A stretch of DNA of 64,000 nucleotides from positions 1 through 64,000 of the forward strand of contig JANYEA010000133.1 in assembly GCA_025363385.1 (NCBI GenBank), given 5' to 3'. Shown one piece after another: positions 35,566-45,407 of the stretch. The notes below the pieces were generated by a model. The model did not search any database and was not told where the DNA came from. It saw only the letters and a list, made by a program, of their open reading frames with translations. The DNA comes from Bacteroidota bacterium (GTDB lineage: Bacteria; Bacteroidota; Bacteroidia; Chitinophagales; Chitinophagaceae). The first letter of the stretch is position 1; each line of letters starts with the position of its first letter. The translations under genes were made by a program, and so were the position numbers.

Positions 35566-35596
35566 CAAAAATAACAGGCAGAGCTTGATTTTCCAA
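35566..35596 (-). promoter_or_regulatory. Promoter of the metH operon leader
   Basis: On the minus strand TTG (35594-35596) and TATTTTTG (35566-35573, exact TAnnTTTG) are separated by 20 nt, the same spacing as in the btuB promoter of this window. Confidence 0.65.
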
Positions 35597-35662
35597 GAAT
35601 ATCGTGTTTGGAACCTTTATTTGGAATGGGGTTTGATAGTTGCCATACCTCATTTCACTAGC

Positions 35663-36214
35663 CTAATCGTATATACAATAAATACTAATGAAGGATTCAG
35701 GAGCAAATTTTGAAGACTTTTCTTTAGGGTTAATATGAAAATCGCTCCATCTGATTTTCAAATCGCTTTTCAACATGATTTTGCCAGAACTCAAAACGGT
35801 TAGGTTGCCAGTGATCAATAATTTTTGAGCAATGCCATGGATGGTTAAAATGCCATCTAAACTGATCTCATTGCCTCCTGAACTGGTAAGGTCTATGTGT
35901 TGAATATCTTGGATAAATCCTTTGAATATCGCTTTAGGAAATTTTCCATTCTCGGTAATCCGCTCCACTAAATCTGCATCCATCGATGAGTTTTCGAATT
36001 TGAAGTCTTTGATAAACACTGTAAAGAAAAATTGTCCATTATTCTCGAGCCAACGACTTTCGGCCAGATCATTTACCGCATTAGAATTTTCAAGTGTTGG
36101 GGTTGACTTTAATTTCACTTGACCGGAATTGGTACTATACATTTTCTGTGCATCTACAGAGCAGATAAATACTAAGTATACGAGCAATGAAAATAAATGT
36201 TTCATGCAACCCAT
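35663..36214 (-). CDS. YceI family secreted protein
   Basis: The 183-residue protein has a signal peptide (HLFSLLVYLVFICSVDAQ; an ATG three codons in is the tidier start). It carries the lipocalin-like YceI barrel, with GQVKLKSTPTLE, ENSSMDADLVERITENGKFPKAIFKG, GILTIHGIAQKLLITGNL and SDFHINPKEKSS. YceI proteins bind isoprenoid chains such as polyprenols or quinone-like lipids in the periplasm. It lies 8 bp from recR on the same strand, so it is probably cotranscribed. The ligand is unknown. Confidence 0.85.
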   Translation of the reverse strand: MGCMKHLFSLLVYLVFICSVDAQKMYSTNSGQVKLKSTPTLENSNAVNDLAESRWLENNGQFFFTVFIKDFKFENSSMDADLVERITENGKFPKAIFKGFIQDIQHIDLTSSGGNEISLDGILTIHGIAQKLLITGNLTVLSSGKIMLKSDLKIRWSDFHINPKEKSSKFAPESFISIYCIYD

Positions 36215-36222
36215 TTTAAAAG

Positions 36223-36837
36223 TTATTTCACATATTGTTGAACAGGCAATCTGTTGGCAATACTTCTTGCTAAAGTCATTTCATCTGCATATTCCAATTC
36301 GCCACCAAAAGCAATACCGCGTGCTATGGTAGTTATATTACAATGAAGGTGAGCAATCTTTTTTTGAATATAATAAATAGTAGTATCGCCCTGAATATTG
36401 GGGCTAAGTGCAAAAACAAGTTCTTCTATATGTTCGTTTTGAATCCTATGAACAAGTGGTTCAATATTTAATTGGTCTGGCCCAACACCATCTAACGGAG
36501 AGATAATGCCATCTAGTACATGGTATGTGCCATTGAATTGCTGGGTACTTTCAATGGCAATTACATCCCGAATATTTTCAACCACACAAATCATTTTCTG
36601 ATTACGCATGGTATTTGAACAGATAGAACAAATATGACCATCGCTTACATTAAAACAACGTTGGCAGAATTGTATATCGCGCCGCATCTTGGCGATGGTT
36701 TCTCCAAAGAACTGCACTTCATTTACATCTTGTTTCAAAAGGTGCAATACCAGGCGCAAAGCAGTTTTCTTTCCAATTCCAGGGAGTTTTGAAAATTGTA
36801 ATACAGCGTTTTCTAAAAGTGCGGAAGGCAATTGCAT
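36223..36837 (-). CDS. recR: Recombination mediator RecR
   Basis: RecR works with RecO (and RecF) to load RecA on gapped DNA. The 204-residue protein shows an N-terminal helix-hairpin-helix (LPGIGKKTALRLVLHLL), the four-cysteine zinc finger CQRCFNVSDGHICSIC (near residue 57), a Toprim domain (ICVVENIRDVIAIE, YHVLDGIISPLDGVGPDQL) and the C-terminal TTIARGIAFGGELEYADEMTL. Length is normal. It is surrounded by envelope genes in the same direction. Confidence 0.96.
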   Translation of the reverse strand: MQLPSALLENAVLQFSKLPGIGKKTALRLVLHLLKQDVNEVQFFGETIAKMRRDIQFCQRCFNVSDGHICSICSNTMRNQKMICVVENIRDVIAIESTQQFNGTYHVLDGIISPLDGVGPDQLNIEPLVHRIQNEHIEELVFALSPNIQGDTTIYYIQKKIAHLHCNITTIARGIAFGGELEYADEMTLARSIANRLPVQQYVK

Positions 36838-36854
36838 GAAGTAAAGATAATCAT

Positions 36855-38264
36855 TTAGAAAACAAAACTTTGATCGGTGTCTCTATCAGGGCGTATCACT
36901 AATTTTTTACTAAATGCTTTTACAAGCTCAGGTTGTTTTTTTTCAAGAAAAGATCCTGGATCCCATTTGCCGTTTTGATTAGAATCAAATAAAATACGGC
37001 ATTCATATTCTCCTGGTTTAAAACGTTTTTTTATTAATTCTTTTCCAATGATTGGATAGGATTCAAAAATCTTATTATCTACAACCAACTGTAAAACCGG
37101 GTGCTTTGAAAGATCTAAGTTTACAAAACGTAATCTGCAACTGCCATATTCGGCATCTCTTTTTGTAACAATTTTTGCAGTATCAGATTTTGAAAGATTG
37201 GTTCCAGTTGTATCCATTACAGCATCTTTAGATACGATCAATCTAAAAAACTGTTTTTCTTTCCAGGGATACTCCAAACTTATTTTAGTATTACTGGTAT
37301 CTATAGAAAGTTTGTAACCAATGATCGGTTTAAATAAAGTATCGGTTAAAACGATTTTAGAACTATCCCATGATTTTAATGGCCGGGCAAAATTAAGTTC
37401 AAGGGGTGATAATAGATCTTGTTGACCACCCGTTTCAAGGTTAGCAGAATATTTTAATCGTTTATCTTCCGCAGTTTGTTTAGGTTTCGTTGTATTGCTT
37501 GAAGGAATTAAAGCTTTCGGCTCTTTTTTCTTGTATTCCTGATAAGCAAAAAGAGTGTCTGAACGGGTATTTGCATTAATTAATATAGGAGCATTCAAAA
37601 ATGCAAAGGTCTTGGTACTATCATCATATTTTTTACTAAAATCATTTGGCACTGCATAAACTGTGAATGTACCTTCTGGTAAAAATTGAAAACTAAAATA
37701 TCCTTTACCATTTATTTTGGTAAAATAGCGGGGTTTATTTTTTTGAATAGAACTGTCTTGGGTATTATTATGTAATACCACTACTAACGTACTATCGGGT
37801 TTTCCTGTTTCTGCTAAGAATACAGATCCGGAATAATGATTGGTGTCGATTTTATTCCCAGTAGAAAATACATAGGTTAATTCTTTTGCTTCGTTCCCTT
37901 CATTTACATCTTTGATGGCTTTTCCAAAATTAAAAGAATAGGTAGTGTTTTTCTCCAATGAGTCCCTCAGTTTTACAGTTACATTATGCAGCTTATAATC
38001 GACTAGCGGCATATTTTTTGGGTTAGGTGAAATGATCAGATTTTCGTTGGTGTTTACAAGGGTTATGTATTCGTCGAAAGATAAAATAATATTTGTTGAT
38101 GTTACATGTATGGCGGAATCTTTTGGAAAGGCGGTTATTAAACGTGGAGCAATCGAATCTCTGGGGCCCCCTCCGGGAGGAATAATATTTGCACAAGAAG
38201 AAAAGCCCAAAGAGATCAAAAGGCATGATATTGCAAATAATATGTTCGAGCTTTTAGTATTCAT
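36855..38264 (-). CDS. Ig-like domain lipoprotein
   Basis: The 469-residue protein starts with a lipoprotein signal (LFAISCLLISLGFSSC, cysteine near residue 24). A bacterial Ig-like (Big_5/SbsA-type) domain follows, visible as PRLITAFPKDSAIHVTSTN, ILSFDEYITL and TYSFNFGKAIKDVNEGN. A central carboxypeptidase-regulatory-like strand set (GKGYFSFQFLPEGTFTVYAVPND) and a C-terminal all-beta region with LFDSNQNGKWDPGSF make up the rest. Proteins of this layout are common in Bacteroidota, and none has a firm function. It lies 17 bp upstream of recR. Confidence 0.78.
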   Translation of the reverse strand: MNTKSSNILFAISCLLISLGFSSCANIIPPGGGPRDSIAPRLITAFPKDSAIHVTSTNIILSFDEYITLVNTNENLIISPNPKNMPLVDYKLHNVTVKLRDSLEKNTTYSFNFGKAIKDVNEGNEAKELTYVFSTGNKIDTNHYSGSVFLAETGKPDSTLVVVLHNNTQDSSIQKNKPRYFTKINGKGYFSFQFLPEGTFTVYAVPNDFSKKYDDSTKTFAFLNAPILINANTRSDTLFAYQEYKKKEPKALIPSSNTTKPKQTAEDKRLKYSANLETGGQQDLLSPLELNFARPLKSWDSSKIVLTDTLFKPIIGYKLSIDTSNTKISLEYPWKEKQFFRLIVSKDAVMDTTGTNLSKSDTAKIVTKRDAEYGSCRLRFVNLDLSKHPVLQLVVDNKIFESYPIIGKELIKKRFKPGEYECRILFDSNQNGKWDPGSFLEKKQPELVKAFSKKLVIRPDRDTDQSFVF

Positions 38265-38349
38265 ATTCCCTTCTATTTATGTTTCTCGCAGCAAATATAG
38301 AACCCAAGACAACTTTACAAGCATCTGAAGGCTTTTAAAAAGTTAATTA

Positions 38350-41300
38350 TTACTCATTGCCGGCATCCGTTTCGTTCAAATCATGAAGTGCAACTGCCAG
38401 TTTATTGTCTTTTACGAAATTACACCAGTTGCAATCTTTTTTTCCGCAACCAGTATATAATTCACGGTCCTGAATTTTTTTCCAGACTGTTTTTATCTGT
38501 TGTGTTACAGTAGTGATGTCTTCTTCTTTGATAATAATTTTCTCTTTTCTGTACTGCTTTTTCTTGTCTGGTTCTATAAAATCGAATTCAGTACTAACTA
38601 CTTTCCAACTCTTCTGTTCGTAATTATCTACGAGTATTTTATAAAAAACAGCTTGGCGCCAATAATCACCTCCGTTAGGATCTTCTTCATGGGGCGGGTT
38701 TAATTTCTTCCTTGCTTTTTCAATATCACCTGTTTTATAATCTACAACATTTACTTCCTTGCCATCAAATTCTAATTTATCGAGCTTGCCTTTTAATGGA
38801 ACCCCGGCAACAACTACATTTCGAATGGTTCTTTCAACTGCTACAATTTTATTCCAACTTGCCAGGTATTGTTGATAGTAATTACTAAGTACGGTATGTC
38901 CGTATTCCATCCTTCGATTAAATTCTTCACGTGTAAAGCTCTCTCTATGGCGATGCATATACCATTCGAAATCGTTGATAAATTCTTCTAATTCTGGAAA
39001 CTGATCCTTTGCTTGCATCTTAGAAAATAGTTTTTCTAACGCATGGTGTACTGCTGAACCAAATTCTGTTGCTTCCGATTTTCCTGAAGGTACCCTTACC
39101 AAATTCTGAAAATAAAATTGTAGCGGACATTTCAAGTAATTATTGAGCGCCGTAACATTCATTACAAATTTTTCCAACATGCGATCAATGAAATCAGCTT
39201 CTATTTTTTCGATCTCAGGAGCTTGCTCTTCTTCAAACTGAACAAGCGCAAATTCACTAAGAATAGGTTGTTCCATTGCGATTTGTTGTAAAGGCAAATT
39301 ATGTACATCCTGAATTTCTGCTAAGAACATTGATGGTTCCAATGGCTTGCCATCGTTTCGAAACTTGCTATACGAAATAAATAATTTTAATTCTGCTCTA
39401 GTTAAAGCCACATAAAACAATCTTCGCAATTCCTCTTCTTCCGATTTTATAGGTTGAGATTGAAATAAGGTATCTGGGAAGCTATATCCCCCCCCGGGTT
39501 TTCTTTTTTTCTCCCAATTAGAAGCATTACAACCTGCAAAGAATACATATTCAAATTCTAAACCCTTTGATCCATGAGCGGTTAATAGGTTTACCCCTTT
39601 ATCGCTTCCACTTACTTGAACTAGAGGAATAGAGAGGTCTTCTTTTTCCATCAAGGAAAATATATTAACTAATTGCTCTAGCGATAATGAAGGGTTTCGA
39701 CTTGCTTCTTCTTTTATAAATTCAAATAAACCTGTAAGTACTTGTAAATGCCAGTGCTTGTCTTCACTTATCATGATCCAGCTAAGCAATTGTGTATCAC
39801 GTACTATGTTTTCAAATAGGCTGATCAGTGTGCAATTCGATACATCCCCGATAAGTTTTTCTACAGCTTTGCTGGCTATTTTTAATCCGGCTGGGGGAGG
39901 TGCGCTAAATAAATCCGCAGCAGGTGCATTTGCTTTTTCAAATATTGTTTTTCTTATGCTGGTTTTGTTATCCCCATATTTTTTGTCGGCAACAAAAGAT
40001 GTGATACTTGCAATTTGTATAGGGGGAATATTAAACCAATCAAAATGTAAGATTTCAAATAACATTTCTTCTCCTCCAAATGGGGTATCCATTTCGGCAG
40101 CTAAGTATTGTAAGAAGAGGATAATTTTTTTTGCAAGAGGGATCTCTAAAATATTTACGTTTCGTTTACTATACACAGCAATATTTCTGTGCTTTAAGAA
40201 TTGCGTTAATGCCTCACCGTATTTATTTTCCTTATAAATGATACCAATGCGTCCTGGCAGAATACCACTATCTAATAAGGTTTGTACCTCTAAACAAATG
40301 GCAATCATTTCTTGTCGCACAGATTCGTATTCTGTGATTACTGGTGCATCGGTAATATGTTGCAATGAACTATTGGAAGCAGTTAAGGTTTTAGTTAACC
40401 CTTCTATTTGGTTGATGAGCCTTTCTTCATTTCTATCAATCAGTGTTTTTGAAATATCTAAAATGGGTTGAACGGACCTGTAATTGTTGGTGAGCACAAT
40501 TTTTAAAAGATCGCTTTGGTAACGTCTTGCAAAGCCGATCATGTTTTCTACATTGGCTCCCTGAAAACGATAAATACTTTGATCATCGTCGCCCACTACA
40601 AATACATTGGGTTGTTCCCAATAATTAATTAGTAAGTCAACCAATTGATTCTGCGTCCCACTGGTATCTTGGTATTCGTCTACCAGAATATATAGAAATT
40701 GTTCTTGGTAGCGCGATAATAAAGCGGGGTTTTCTTCGAATGCTTTGATAACCCAATTGATCATATCATCAAAATCATAACGATTTCTAAGGCGCATCAT
40801 TTGTTGAAAGTGTGGGAACTCATTTACTGCAGCCCTCAGCTTCTGCATCTTTTCTTGCTCCTCTGCAATTTTGTTTTCCTTGAGATCTCCTGCTTTGAAT
40901 TGTTTGTAAGCTCTTTTGTAAACAAACTCATCTCTCTGAGGCAAATCATTCAAATATTCGGTAATTTTTTCTTGAATGAATTCAGGCGTCCAACCCTCTT
41001 TCTTCATGGTACTGAAGAGTTGTTGAAGATTATTGATTTCGAAATAGACATCACCCCGGTATCGTTTTAAGGGATTGTCTTTTTCAAAACTATCGATCAA
41101 CTGTTTGAAGAGGTCTATTTTTTCTAAATCTGATATTGGATCGAGAGAAGTTTTTTCAAAAAGTGATAAGTTTTCCTGGATAATATCATTGCAAAATGCA
41201 TGGAAAGTATAAATATTTACTTTGTAAGCATCCGGGCCAATAAATCCCAACAATCTCTTCCGCATGGCAACCGCACCAGCATCTGTATAGGTAAGGCATA

Positions 41301-41496
41301 AGATATTTTCAGGTGAGGTATCAGTATCTAGTAAAATCTTCCCAATTCTGGCACTTAAAATCTGTGTTTTGCCGGTACCCGGACCCGCAATAACCATTAC
41401 GGGGCCTTCAATATTGTCTACGGCCACTTTTTGTTGTGCATTCAGCGCCGAGTAAATTTTGTTGAATTGAGCTTTTTGTTGATCTAGAGTAGACAT
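38350..41496 (-). CDS. UvrD-type helicase with C-terminal PD-(D/E)XK nuclease
   Basis: The 1048-residue protein starts at ATG 41496 (MSTLDQQKAQF; the frame extends 40 unlikely codons further). It is a superfamily 1A helicase: Walker A AGPGTGKT, motif II LVDEYQDTS, GDDDQSIYRFQGA, TNNYRS, TAHGSKGLEFEYVF and FYVALTRA. The C-terminus has a RecB-like nuclease (GSAVHHALEKL, GKLDKLEFDGKEVNVVDYKTG). Cysteines in LKCPLQF and a late CGKKDCNWC set (C-x4-C-x2-C) could hold a 4Fe-4S cluster as in AddB. It is probably a DNA-end resection or repair enzyme. No partner gene of the AddAB type is adjacent. Confidence 0.9.
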   Translation of the reverse strand: MSTLDQQKAQFNKIYSALNAQQKVAVDNIEGPVMVIAGPGTGKTQILSARIGKILLDTDTSPENILCLTYTDAGAVAMRKRLLGFIGPDAYKVNIYTFHAFCNDIIQENLSLFEKTSLDPISDLEKIDLFKQLIDSFEKDNPLKRYRGDVYFEINNLQQLFSTMKKEGWTPEFIQEKITEYLNDLPQRDEFVYKRAYKQFKAGDLKENKIAEEQEKMQKLRAAVNEFPHFQQMMRLRNRYDFDDMINWVIKAFEENPALLSRYQEQFLYILVDEYQDTSGTQNQLVDLLINYWEQPNVFVVGDDDQSIYRFQGANVENMIGFARRYQSDLLKIVLTNNYRSVQPILDISKTLIDRNEERLINQIEGLTKTLTASNSSLQHITDAPVITEYESVRQEMIAICLEVQTLLDSGILPGRIGIIYKENKYGEALTQFLKHRNIAVYSKRNVNILEIPLAKKIILFLQYLAAEMDTPFGGEEMLFEILHFDWFNIPPIQIASITSFVADKKYGDNKTSIRKTIFEKANAPAADLFSAPPPAGLKIASKAVEKLIGDVSNCTLISLFENIVRDTQLLSWIMISEDKHWHLQVLTGLFEFIKEEASRNPSLSLEQLVNIFSLMEKEDLSIPLVQVSGSDKGVNLLTAHGSKGLEFEYVFFAGCNASNWEKKRKPGGGYSFPDTLFQSQPIKSEEEELRRLFYVALTRAELKLFISYSKFRNDGKPLEPSMFLAEIQDVHNLPLQQIAMEQPILSEFALVQFEEEQAPEIEKIEADFIDRMLEKFVMNVTALNNYLKCPLQFYFQNLVRVPSGKSEATEFGSAVHHALEKLFSKMQAKDQFPELEEFINDFEWYMHRHRESFTREEFNRRMEYGHTVLSNYYQQYLASWNKIVAVERTIRNVVVAGVPLKGKLDKLEFDGKEVNVVDYKTGDIEKARKKLNPPHEEDPNGGDYWRQAVFYKILVDNYEQKSWKVVSTEFDFIEPDKKKQYRKEKIIIKEEDITTVTQQIKTVWKKIQDRELYTGCGKKDCNWCNFVKDNKLAVALHDLNETDAGNE

Positions 41497-41597
41497 GTCA
41501 TAAAGATAAATGAAAGCTTTCAGCCGATTTAATTTCCTTGTAGAACAATTCTTTAAACAATCCTGAGCAGAATTTGTTATTATTAAAAATAAGGTTA

Positions 41598-42098
41598 ATG
41601 TCAAAAATATATTCAATAAAAACCGTTCAGAAAATGCCCATCAGCTTAGAACAGGCCTGGGATTTTTTTAGTCGCCCCAATAATTTAAAAGATATCACCC
41701 CTAGTAATCTAGGTTTCAATATCATTTCAAAACACCATGGCGAAAGGATGTATGCCGGGCAGATCATTGAATATATCGTTAAACCCATCCTGGGAATTCC
41801 ACTGTATTGGATGACGGAAATTACGCAGGTGGCCGATCATAAATATTTTATTGATGAGCAAAGATTTGGCCCATATGGTTTATGGCATCATCAGCACCAC
41901 TTTAAAGCGATTGATGGCGGGGTTGAGATGACAGATATTGTACATTATAAGATTCCTTTTTGGTTTTTGGGAGATATTGCTCATCTTCTTTTTGTTAAAA
42001 AGCAAGTAAGAAGCATTTTTGAATACCGATTTATTGCCACTGAAAAAAAGTTTGGAAACTGGCCTGGTAAAGATGAAAACCTGATTCAGATGGGATAA
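41598..42098 (+). CDS. SRPBCC family protein
   Basis: The 166-residue protein starts at ATG 41598 (MSKIYSIKTVQKMPIS; a TTG opens the frame 24 nt earlier). It has the helix-grip START/SRPBCC pattern: PISLEQAWDFFSRPNNLKDITPSNLGF, a central strand set, and a C-terminal helix with LFVKKQVRSIFEYR. Members bind hydrophobic ligands or act as cyclases and hydrolases. The ligand is unknown. It diverges from the helicase gene with a 101-bp shared region. Confidence 0.82.
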   Translation: MSKIYSIKTVQKMPISLEQAWDFFSRPNNLKDITPSNLGFNIISKHHGERMYAGQIIEYIVKPILGIPLYWMTEITQVADHKYFIDEQRFGPYGLWHHQHHFKAIDGGVEMTDIVHYKIPFWFLGDIAHLLFVKKQVRSIFEYRFIATEKKFGNWPGKDENLIQMG

Positions 42099-42107
42099 TT
42101 TTCCGCT

Positions 42108-42124
42108 TAAATATTAAATATTTA
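42108..42124. promoter_or_regulatory. AT-only palindrome upstream of the LacI-type gene
   Basis: TAAATATT-A-AATATTTA is a perfect inverted repeat, nested within CTTAAAT / ATTTAAG arms. It lies 59 bp before the regulator start. It could be an autoregulatory operator, but LacI operators usually have a central CG, so the assignment is weak. Confidence 0.35.
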
Positions 42125-42182
42125 TTTAAGGCTTAAATTTTTATCTTCAGGCACTCAAGTTTCATAAAATTTGTGGTTGTAT

Positions 42183-43178
42183 ATGGCAATTCAACAAAAC
42201 ACCCTAAAGAAACTTTCCGAACTACTTGGAATTAGTATATCCACTGTTTCTAGGGCCTTGAAAGACCATCCGGATATTTCTGTAAAAACAAAAGCAAGGG
42301 TAAAAGAATTAGCAGCCACACTCGACTATGAGCCTAATAATTTTGCTGTGCAATTGCGTACACAACAAAGTAATGTATTAGGAATTTTGGTTCCTACTAT
42401 TCGAAACTATTTTTACGATTATTTTATTTCCGCTGTAGAAGAAGAGGCAGTGAAGCATGGATATTCTATCATGATCATGCAATCATTGGATAAACTTCCT
42501 TTAGAAATTTCAAATATCAATGTTCTTAGAAGGAATAAAATCATGGGTTTATTTGTTTCCATTTCTATTGAGACAGAAGATATGACGCCCTTTAAAAAAT
42601 TACAAGAATCAGGTGTCCCCGTTGTGTTTTTTGATCGCGTAGCCGAATTAAGTGGGTTTAACAAAGTTTGTTTAGCTGATGAAGATGCAGCGCGTATTGC
42701 TGCAAAATCCATAATTGCGAAGGGTAAGAAAAGTGTATTGGCACTATTTGGTCACCCTCATTTGAGCATTACCAAATTGAGGTATGCATCTTTTAAAAAT
42801 TATTTTGATGTACATGCCAAGGATACTAAAATTGATTACTATTTCCCTGAACAAGTGGAAGTATCAAGGGAGGTTTGCCTGGAGGTATTCAAAAATAAAA
42901 TACCAGAAACGGTTTTTTGCATGGGTGATATGATATTAATGGGTGTGATGCATGCAGTTCATGAAACGAAACTTAAAGTACCTGAAGACATTTCAATTAT
43001 TGGCATTAGTAATGGATTGATCCCTACATTGTACAACCCCAAAATTACCTATGTAGAAACCAGTGGATTTAAATTAGGGCAGCTTGCTTTCAAACAAATG
43101 TATGCAAGTTTGAAAGGGTTTGGAGAAGTGGAAGAAGTAATGTTAGGCTCCATTTTAGTAGAAGGCGGTTCGCTATAA
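42183..43178 (+). CDS. LacI family transcriptional regulator
   Basis: The 331-residue protein (ATG 42183; TTG four codons earlier) has an N-terminal LacI helix-turn-helix (LKKLSELLGISISTVSRALKDHPDIS), a hinge helix (AATLDYEPNNFAVQLR) and a periplasmic-binding-protein-like sensor domain (LGILVPTIRNYFYDYFISAVEEEA). The effector is probably a sugar or sugar phosphate. No sugar catabolic gene is adjacent, so its regulon lies elsewhere. Confidence 0.92.
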   Translation: MAIQQNTLKKLSELLGISISTVSRALKDHPDISVKTKARVKELAATLDYEPNNFAVQLRTQQSNVLGILVPTIRNYFYDYFISAVEEEAVKHGYSIMIMQSLDKLPLEISNINVLRRNKIMGLFVSISIETEDMTPFKKLQESGVPVVFFDRVAELSGFNKVCLADEDAARIAAKSIIAKGKKSVLALFGHPHLSITKLRYASFKNYFDVHAKDTKIDYYFPEQVEVSREVCLEVFKNKIPETVFCMGDMILMGVMHAVHETKLKVPEDISIIGISNGLIPTLYNPKITYVETSGFKLGQLAFKQMYASLKGFGEVEEVMLGSILVEGGSL

Positions 43179-43399
43179 ATAGTGTATTTATTTTTATATA
43201 TTACAAATGCCAATTCAAAGGGTTGAATCATTAAATTCCGCTTAAGTTTTTGTTTCATATACTATTGTAATCCTTCTTACAATTAAATTTACGCCCTCTA
43301 ACGAAATGTAACGAATGGTTTCAATCCCCTGATGCCTATCATCGCTCATTCCTATCATTCATAGTTACTGCTGAATATTCTACGAACTTAAACGACCTT
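43179..43399. other. Upstream region of kup, mostly featureless
   Basis: This 221-bp AT-rich gap holds a small inverted repeat ATTCAA-AGGG-TTGAAT (43213-43228) and a TAAATTTA that is one base off the -7 consensus. I see no clear promoter, riboswitch or reading frame. Confidence 0.4.
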
Positions 43400-45397
43400 A
43401 TGGCTACGCATCAACAGGCTGGACACAGCCAAATTAGTAAAATCAGTGCAGCTGGTTTATTGGTTACTTTAGGAATTATTTATGGAGATATTGGTACATC
43501 TCCACTTTACGTATTTAGGTCCATTATGGGTGAAAGACAGATTACCGAACAACTGGTATATGGTGGAATCTCATGTGTGATCTGGACACTTACTTTGCAA
43601 ACCACTTTTAAATATGTGTTCCTTACATTAAGAGCGGACAATAGAGGAGAAGGGGGTATTTTTTCTTTATATGCCTTAGTTAGAAGATATGCCAAGTGGT
43701 TATATATTCCTGCTATTATAGGGGCCGCTACGCTTTTAGCAGATGGGATTATTACACCTCCCATTTCAGTTTCTTCTGCAGTTGAAGGATTAGGAGGCAT
43801 ACCAAGTTTAGAAAAAATCATAGTGCCTGGAAACAATCTCACAGTAGGAATTGTAATCGGAATTATTTCACTGTTATTTTTCTTTCAAAGGTTTGGAACC
43901 AAAGTAGTGGGATTTGCTTTTGGTCCGATCATGCTAGTCTGGTTTTCAATGATCCTTTTATTAGGAGCTATTCAAATTAGTCATACACCAGAAATTATTA
44001 GGGCAATTAATCCTTATTATGCTTATGATTTATTGGTGAACTATCCTCATGGTTTCTGGTTGCTTGGTGCTGTATTTCTTTGTACAACTGGAGCTGAAGC
44101 ATTGTATAGTGATTTGGGACATTGCGGAAGAAAAAATATTCAAGTAAGTTGGATATTCGTTAAAACGGCTTTGATTATTAATTATATGGGTCAGGGAGCA
44201 TGGATACTTGCCCATCATAATCCAACATTACATGGATTAAACCCATTTTATGAATTGATGCCACATTGGTTTTTGCTTACTGGAGTTGTGATAGCTACAT
44301 TAGCAACCATTATTGCTAGTCAGGCTTTGATCAGTGGATCTTTTACCTTAATTAATGAAGCAATCAGTTTGAATTGTTGGCCTCGAGTAACAATTAAGTT
44401 TCCAACAGATGTGAAGGGACAGATTTATATACCTAGTTTAAACTGGATTTTATGGATTGGTTGTGTGGGAATGATGTTTTATTTCAGAGAGAGTTCACTT
44501 ATGGAAGCGGCTTATGGCTTCTCGATTGTAATTGCTATGATGATGACCACAACTTTGATGTTTATGTATATGCGAAGGGTGAAGAAATGGCCTGTTGTAA
44601 TTATTTATGCGATCATGTTGGTATTTGTAACGGTTGAATTCGCCTTCTTTATCACTAACGTAGCTAAGATCAAACAACGTTGGATGTTCTTGTTTTTTGA
44701 ATTTGGGTTGATTTTTATTATGGTGATTTGGTATAAAGCTAGAAAAATTACCAATAGATATTTACAATTTGTAAAACTATCAGATTATGTAAATAGATTG
44801 TTGGATTTAAGTAAAGATAAAGACTATCCTAAATATGCAACGCACTTAGTATATCTTACTAAAGCAGATTATGAAGGAGAAATTGAAAAGCGTATTCTAC
44901 ATAGTATACTTCATAGAAAACCCAAAAGGGCAGAAGTATATTGGTTTGTTCACATCCATCGTTCTGATAATCCTTATACGATGGAATTTACAACTAAAGA
45001 AATTGTACCAGGAAAGATTATCAGGGTGGATTTTAATCTTGGATTTAGAGTTCAATTGAGAATCAACCAGCTCTTCAAAAAAGTAATGCAAGACATGTAT
45101 GCGCATCACGAAATTTACATACAGAATAAATACGAAAGCTTAGACACAAATACATTCCATGCAGATATAACATATGTGATTATTGAAACCTTCCTTTCTG
45201 TAGAAAATGAATTCTCTATGAAAGAAGGATTTATCATGGACTCATATTTTGCAATCAAAAATTATTCGCAATCTGATCAAAAAGCATTTGGTTTAGATAC
45301 AGCGGTAACTGTAGTGGAACATGTTCCATTTATTATTAGCCCGAAAATAAATTTGCCTTTAATTAGAAAAAATGGATATCGTGAAGATTTGCAATAA
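43400..45397 (+). CDS. kup: Kup-type potassium transporter
   Basis: Kup proteins take up potassium by proton symport. The 665-residue protein carries the family signature LGIIYGDIGTSPLYVFRS (near residue 25), about twelve transmembrane segments up to residue 450, the selectivity-related GAEALYSDLGHCGR, and a hydrophilic C-terminal domain of about 200 residues. It faces the kdp operon, giving a low-affinity and a high-affinity potassium system side by side. Its stop lies 10 bp from the stop of the convergent sensor kinase gene. Confidence 0.95.
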   Translation: MATHQQAGHSQISKISAAGLLVTLGIIYGDIGTSPLYVFRSIMGERQITEQLVYGGISCVIWTLTLQTTFKYVFLTLRADNRGEGGIFSLYALVRRYAKWLYIPAIIGAATLLADGIITPPISVSSAVEGLGGIPSLEKIIVPGNNLTVGIVIGIISLLFFFQRFGTKVVGFAFGPIMLVWFSMILLLGAIQISHTPEIIRAINPYYAYDLLVNYPHGFWLLGAVFLCTTGAEALYSDLGHCGRKNIQVSWIFVKTALIINYMGQGAWILAHHNPTLHGLNPFYELMPHWFLLTGVVIATLATIIASQALISGSFTLINEAISLNCWPRVTIKFPTDVKGQIYIPSLNWILWIGCVGMMFYFRESSLMEAAYGFSIVIAMMMTTTLMFMYMRRVKKWPVVIIYAIMLVFVTVEFAFFITNVAKIKQRWMFLFFEFGLIFIMVIWYKARKITNRYLQFVKLSDYVNRLLDLSKDKDYPKYATHLVYLTKADYEGEIEKRILHSILHRKPKRAEVYWFVHIHRSDNPYTMEFTTKEIVPGKIIRVDFNLGFRVQLRINQLFKKVMQDMYAHHEIYIQNKYESLDTNTFHADITYVIIETFLSVENEFSMKEGFIMDSYFAIKNYSQSDQKAFGLDTAVTVVEHVPFIISPKINLPLIRKNGYREDLQ

Positions 45398-45407
45398 AAT
45401 TTTCAGC

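Noticed and set aside
41497..41616. 40-codon N-terminal extension of the helicase gene
   Set aside because: The added residues are hydrophobic and cysteine-rich and unlike helicase N-termini, and they reach into the divergent promoter region.
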